Shown: one piece after another, positions 62,811 to 64,000 of the stretch
How positions within the stretch are numbered: the stretch's first letter is position 1
How the letters are laid out: each line of letters opens with the position of its first letter
The notes under the pieces: generated by a model
Databases searched by the model: none
What the model saw: only the letters and a program-made list of their open reading frames with translations
What the model was told of the DNA's origin: nothing
Program-made: the position numbers and the translations under genes
From: Candidatus Chlorohelix allophototropha
GTDB taxonomy: Bacteria; Chloroflexota; Chloroflexia; Chloroheliales; Chloroheliaceae
Length of the DNA stretch: 64,000 nucleotides
NCBI RefSeq assembly: GCF_030389965.1
Contig: NZ_CP128399.1
Span: 2,098,934 to 2,162,933, forward strand
Reading direction: 5' to 3'

Positions 62811-64000
62811 ATGCTGGTGCGTGCAATCCAGGTTAATAAATATTTCGGTGGCAATCTAGTTTTTGATAACCTGGACTTTGAAATTAAAAGGGGCGATAAA
62901 ATTGCCTTGATCGGTGAAAACGGCAGCGGAAAATCCACGCTGTTTAAAATCCTGGCTGGCAAACAGCCGCCCGATTCTGGGACGGTGGTTATTCCACGAG
63001 GTACCTCGATTGATTATTTAGAACAAGAACCGCAGGCTAATCCGGATGATACCGTACTGGATATGGTAATGAGCGCAGACCCAAAAATTGTCAGTCTCCA
63101 TAAGCAACTCCAGGAATTGGAAGCCCACATGGGTGACCCTGCGGTTACCGCTGACCCAGCCCAGTTCCAGAATATTTTGGACAAGTACGGCCTAATCCAG
63201 GAGCAGTTCGACCGGAGCGGGGGTTACAATTACGAGGCCAAAATTAAGTCGGTTCTTAAAGGTATCGGCTTTTCCGAGGAACAACTCAGCCAACCGGCTA
63301 CCAAACTGAGCGGTGGTGAGAAAAAGTTAATCGGCTTAGCCCAGTTGCTGGTAAAGGAACCGGACTTACTTTTACTGGACGAACCGGATAATCATCTGGA
63401 TATCAAAGCTAAAGACTGGCTAGAACAATATATTATGTCCCACGATGGCGCAGTAGCCACCATTTCCCACGACCGCTATTTTTTAGACCGTTTTATCAAC
63501 CATATTTTCGAGCTGGAAGATGGCAAGATTTACGAGTACCACTGTAACTATTCGGGTTTCCGAGAGGCCAAACAACGCCGGTTGGAAAAAGAAGCCCAGC
63601 TTTACGAAATGCAAAAACGCGAGCTAAAGGAGTTGGAAAAAACCGCCCGTCGGTTGAAATTATGGGCTTCTTTGAACCTGAAGTTTGCAGGTCGGGCTCA
63701 GAGCAAAAAGCGGCAGCTCAATGCCCGCAAAGCCGAACTGGAAAATACCCCCAAGCCGACCCTCAACCGGAACACGGTCGAGCTTGAATTCGGGCAAGAG
63801 GAACGCAGCGGCAAAATAGCCTTGCGGCTGAAAGCAGTAGCAATGACCTACGGCACCCGCCAACTATACGCCCCTTTTGACCTTTCAATCCACTATGGTG
63901 AAAGAATTGGCCTGGTTGGGCCAAATGGCAGCGGAAAAACTGCTCTTTTCAAATTGATCCTTGGCGAAGAAATACCAACCACCGGCACCGTCCAACTGGG
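62811..64000 (+). CDS. ABC-F family ATPase (3' end outside window)
   Basis: The frame from ATG 62811 (GGAG upstream) runs open to the window end, giving the first 396 residues. It has no membrane domain and contains two ABC ATPase domains in tandem, the second cut. Domain 1 has Walker A LIGENGSGKSTLF, signature LSGGEKKLIGLA and Walker B DLLLLDEPDNHLD, then the H-loop ISHDRYF. A charged helical linker (KQRRLEKEAQL, MQKRELKELEKTARRLKL) follows. Domain 2 shows Walker A LVGPNGSGKTALF. ABC-F proteins act on the ribosome as translation factors or antibiotic-resistance proteins. The upstream hairpin would fit inducible control, but a resistance role is not proven. Confidence 0.93.
   Translation, partial: MLVRAIQVNKYFGGNLVFDNLDFEIKRGDKIALIGENGSGKSTLFKILAGKQPPDSGTVVIPRGTSIDYLEQEPQANPDDTVLDMVMSADPKIVSLHKQLQELEAHMGDPAVTADPAQFQNILDKYGLIQEQFDRSGGYNYEAKIKSVLKGIGFSEEQLSQPATKLSGGEKKLIGLAQLLVKEPDLLLLDEPDNHLDIKAKDWLEQYIMSHDGAVATISHDRYFLDRFINHIFELEDGKIYEYHCNYSGFREAKQRRLEKEAQLYEMQKRELKELEKTARRLKLWASLNLKFAGRAQSKKRQLNARKAELENTPKPTLNRNTVELEFGQEERSGKIALRLKAVAMTYGTRQLYAPFDLSIHYGERIGLVGPNGSGKTALFKLILGEEIPTTGTVQL

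Noticed and set aside
1-64000. tRNA or rRNA genes
   Set aside because: No T-loop/anticodon arm pattern or rRNA-like block was recognised when scanning the intergenic regions; a tRNAscan run would settle it.

Overview
The window is a bacterial chromosome segment of moderate GC, most consistent with a Chloroflexota (green non-sulfur type) genome. This is inferred from gene content: an RNase J and a family 4 uracil-DNA glycosylase in one cluster, lipoproteins and membrane proteins with long Thr/Ala/Pro linkers, NB-ARC/TPR LuxR-type regulators, a RuBisCO-like protein, and many GT4 glycosyltransferases. No rRNA or tRNA gene was recognised.

Layout. 1-9.5 kb is chromosomal: the end of glmS, a radical SAM/SPASM protein beside an FAD-type protoporphyrinogen oxidase, a peptide-binding lipoprotein, a form IV RuBisCO-like protein with a cupin, and glgB. 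9.5-17.6 kb is a pile-up of mobile DNA: an ORF-less group II intron (minus strand), an IS21 element, a Tn3-type transposase lacking its N-terminus, a possible IS481-type end, a frameshifted IS256 element and a transposase stub. 18-45 kb is again chromosomal: an odd UBC/RWD-like membrane protein, glycosyltransferases, a B12-type radical SAM enzyme, the udg/rnj cluster facing relA across back-to-back promoters, a WD40 membrane protein, two acyl-CoA dehydrogenases, apt, a double nitrilase, a nucleotidyltransferase overlapping a PPi-type phosphofructokinase, yjbQ, an M29-type peptidase, more glycosyltransferases and a hydrolase.

45.1-49.9 kb is the second mobile zone: a lone CRISPR-type repeat, an IS110 element with a 5' non-coding region that may encode a bridge RNA, a 117-bp hairpin element, an IS481 stub and a two-gene DDE element with 16-bp inverted repeats. 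50-56.1 kb holds a YceI protein, a GNAT acetyltransferase and two paralogous NB-ARC/TPR regulators; one has lost the core of its LuxR helix-turn-helix. 56.3-61 kb is an ISL3 element whose transposase gene is split by a full group II intron (RT, maturase and HNH domains). Splicing would restore the transposase frame exactly, although an amber codon further on separates the catalytic Glu. The element abuts a second ISL3 fragment. A tyrosine recombinase with a 28-bp dif-like palindrome upstream and an ABC-F ATPase (cut by the window end) close the window.

The most unusual items are the two group II introns (one with no ORF), the IS110 non-coding RNA region, the solitary CRISPR-like repeat, the KEDHG-type RuBisCO-like protein, the acyl-CoA dehydrogenase pair in which one partner lacks the catalytic Glu, and the regulator with an excised DNA-binding motif.
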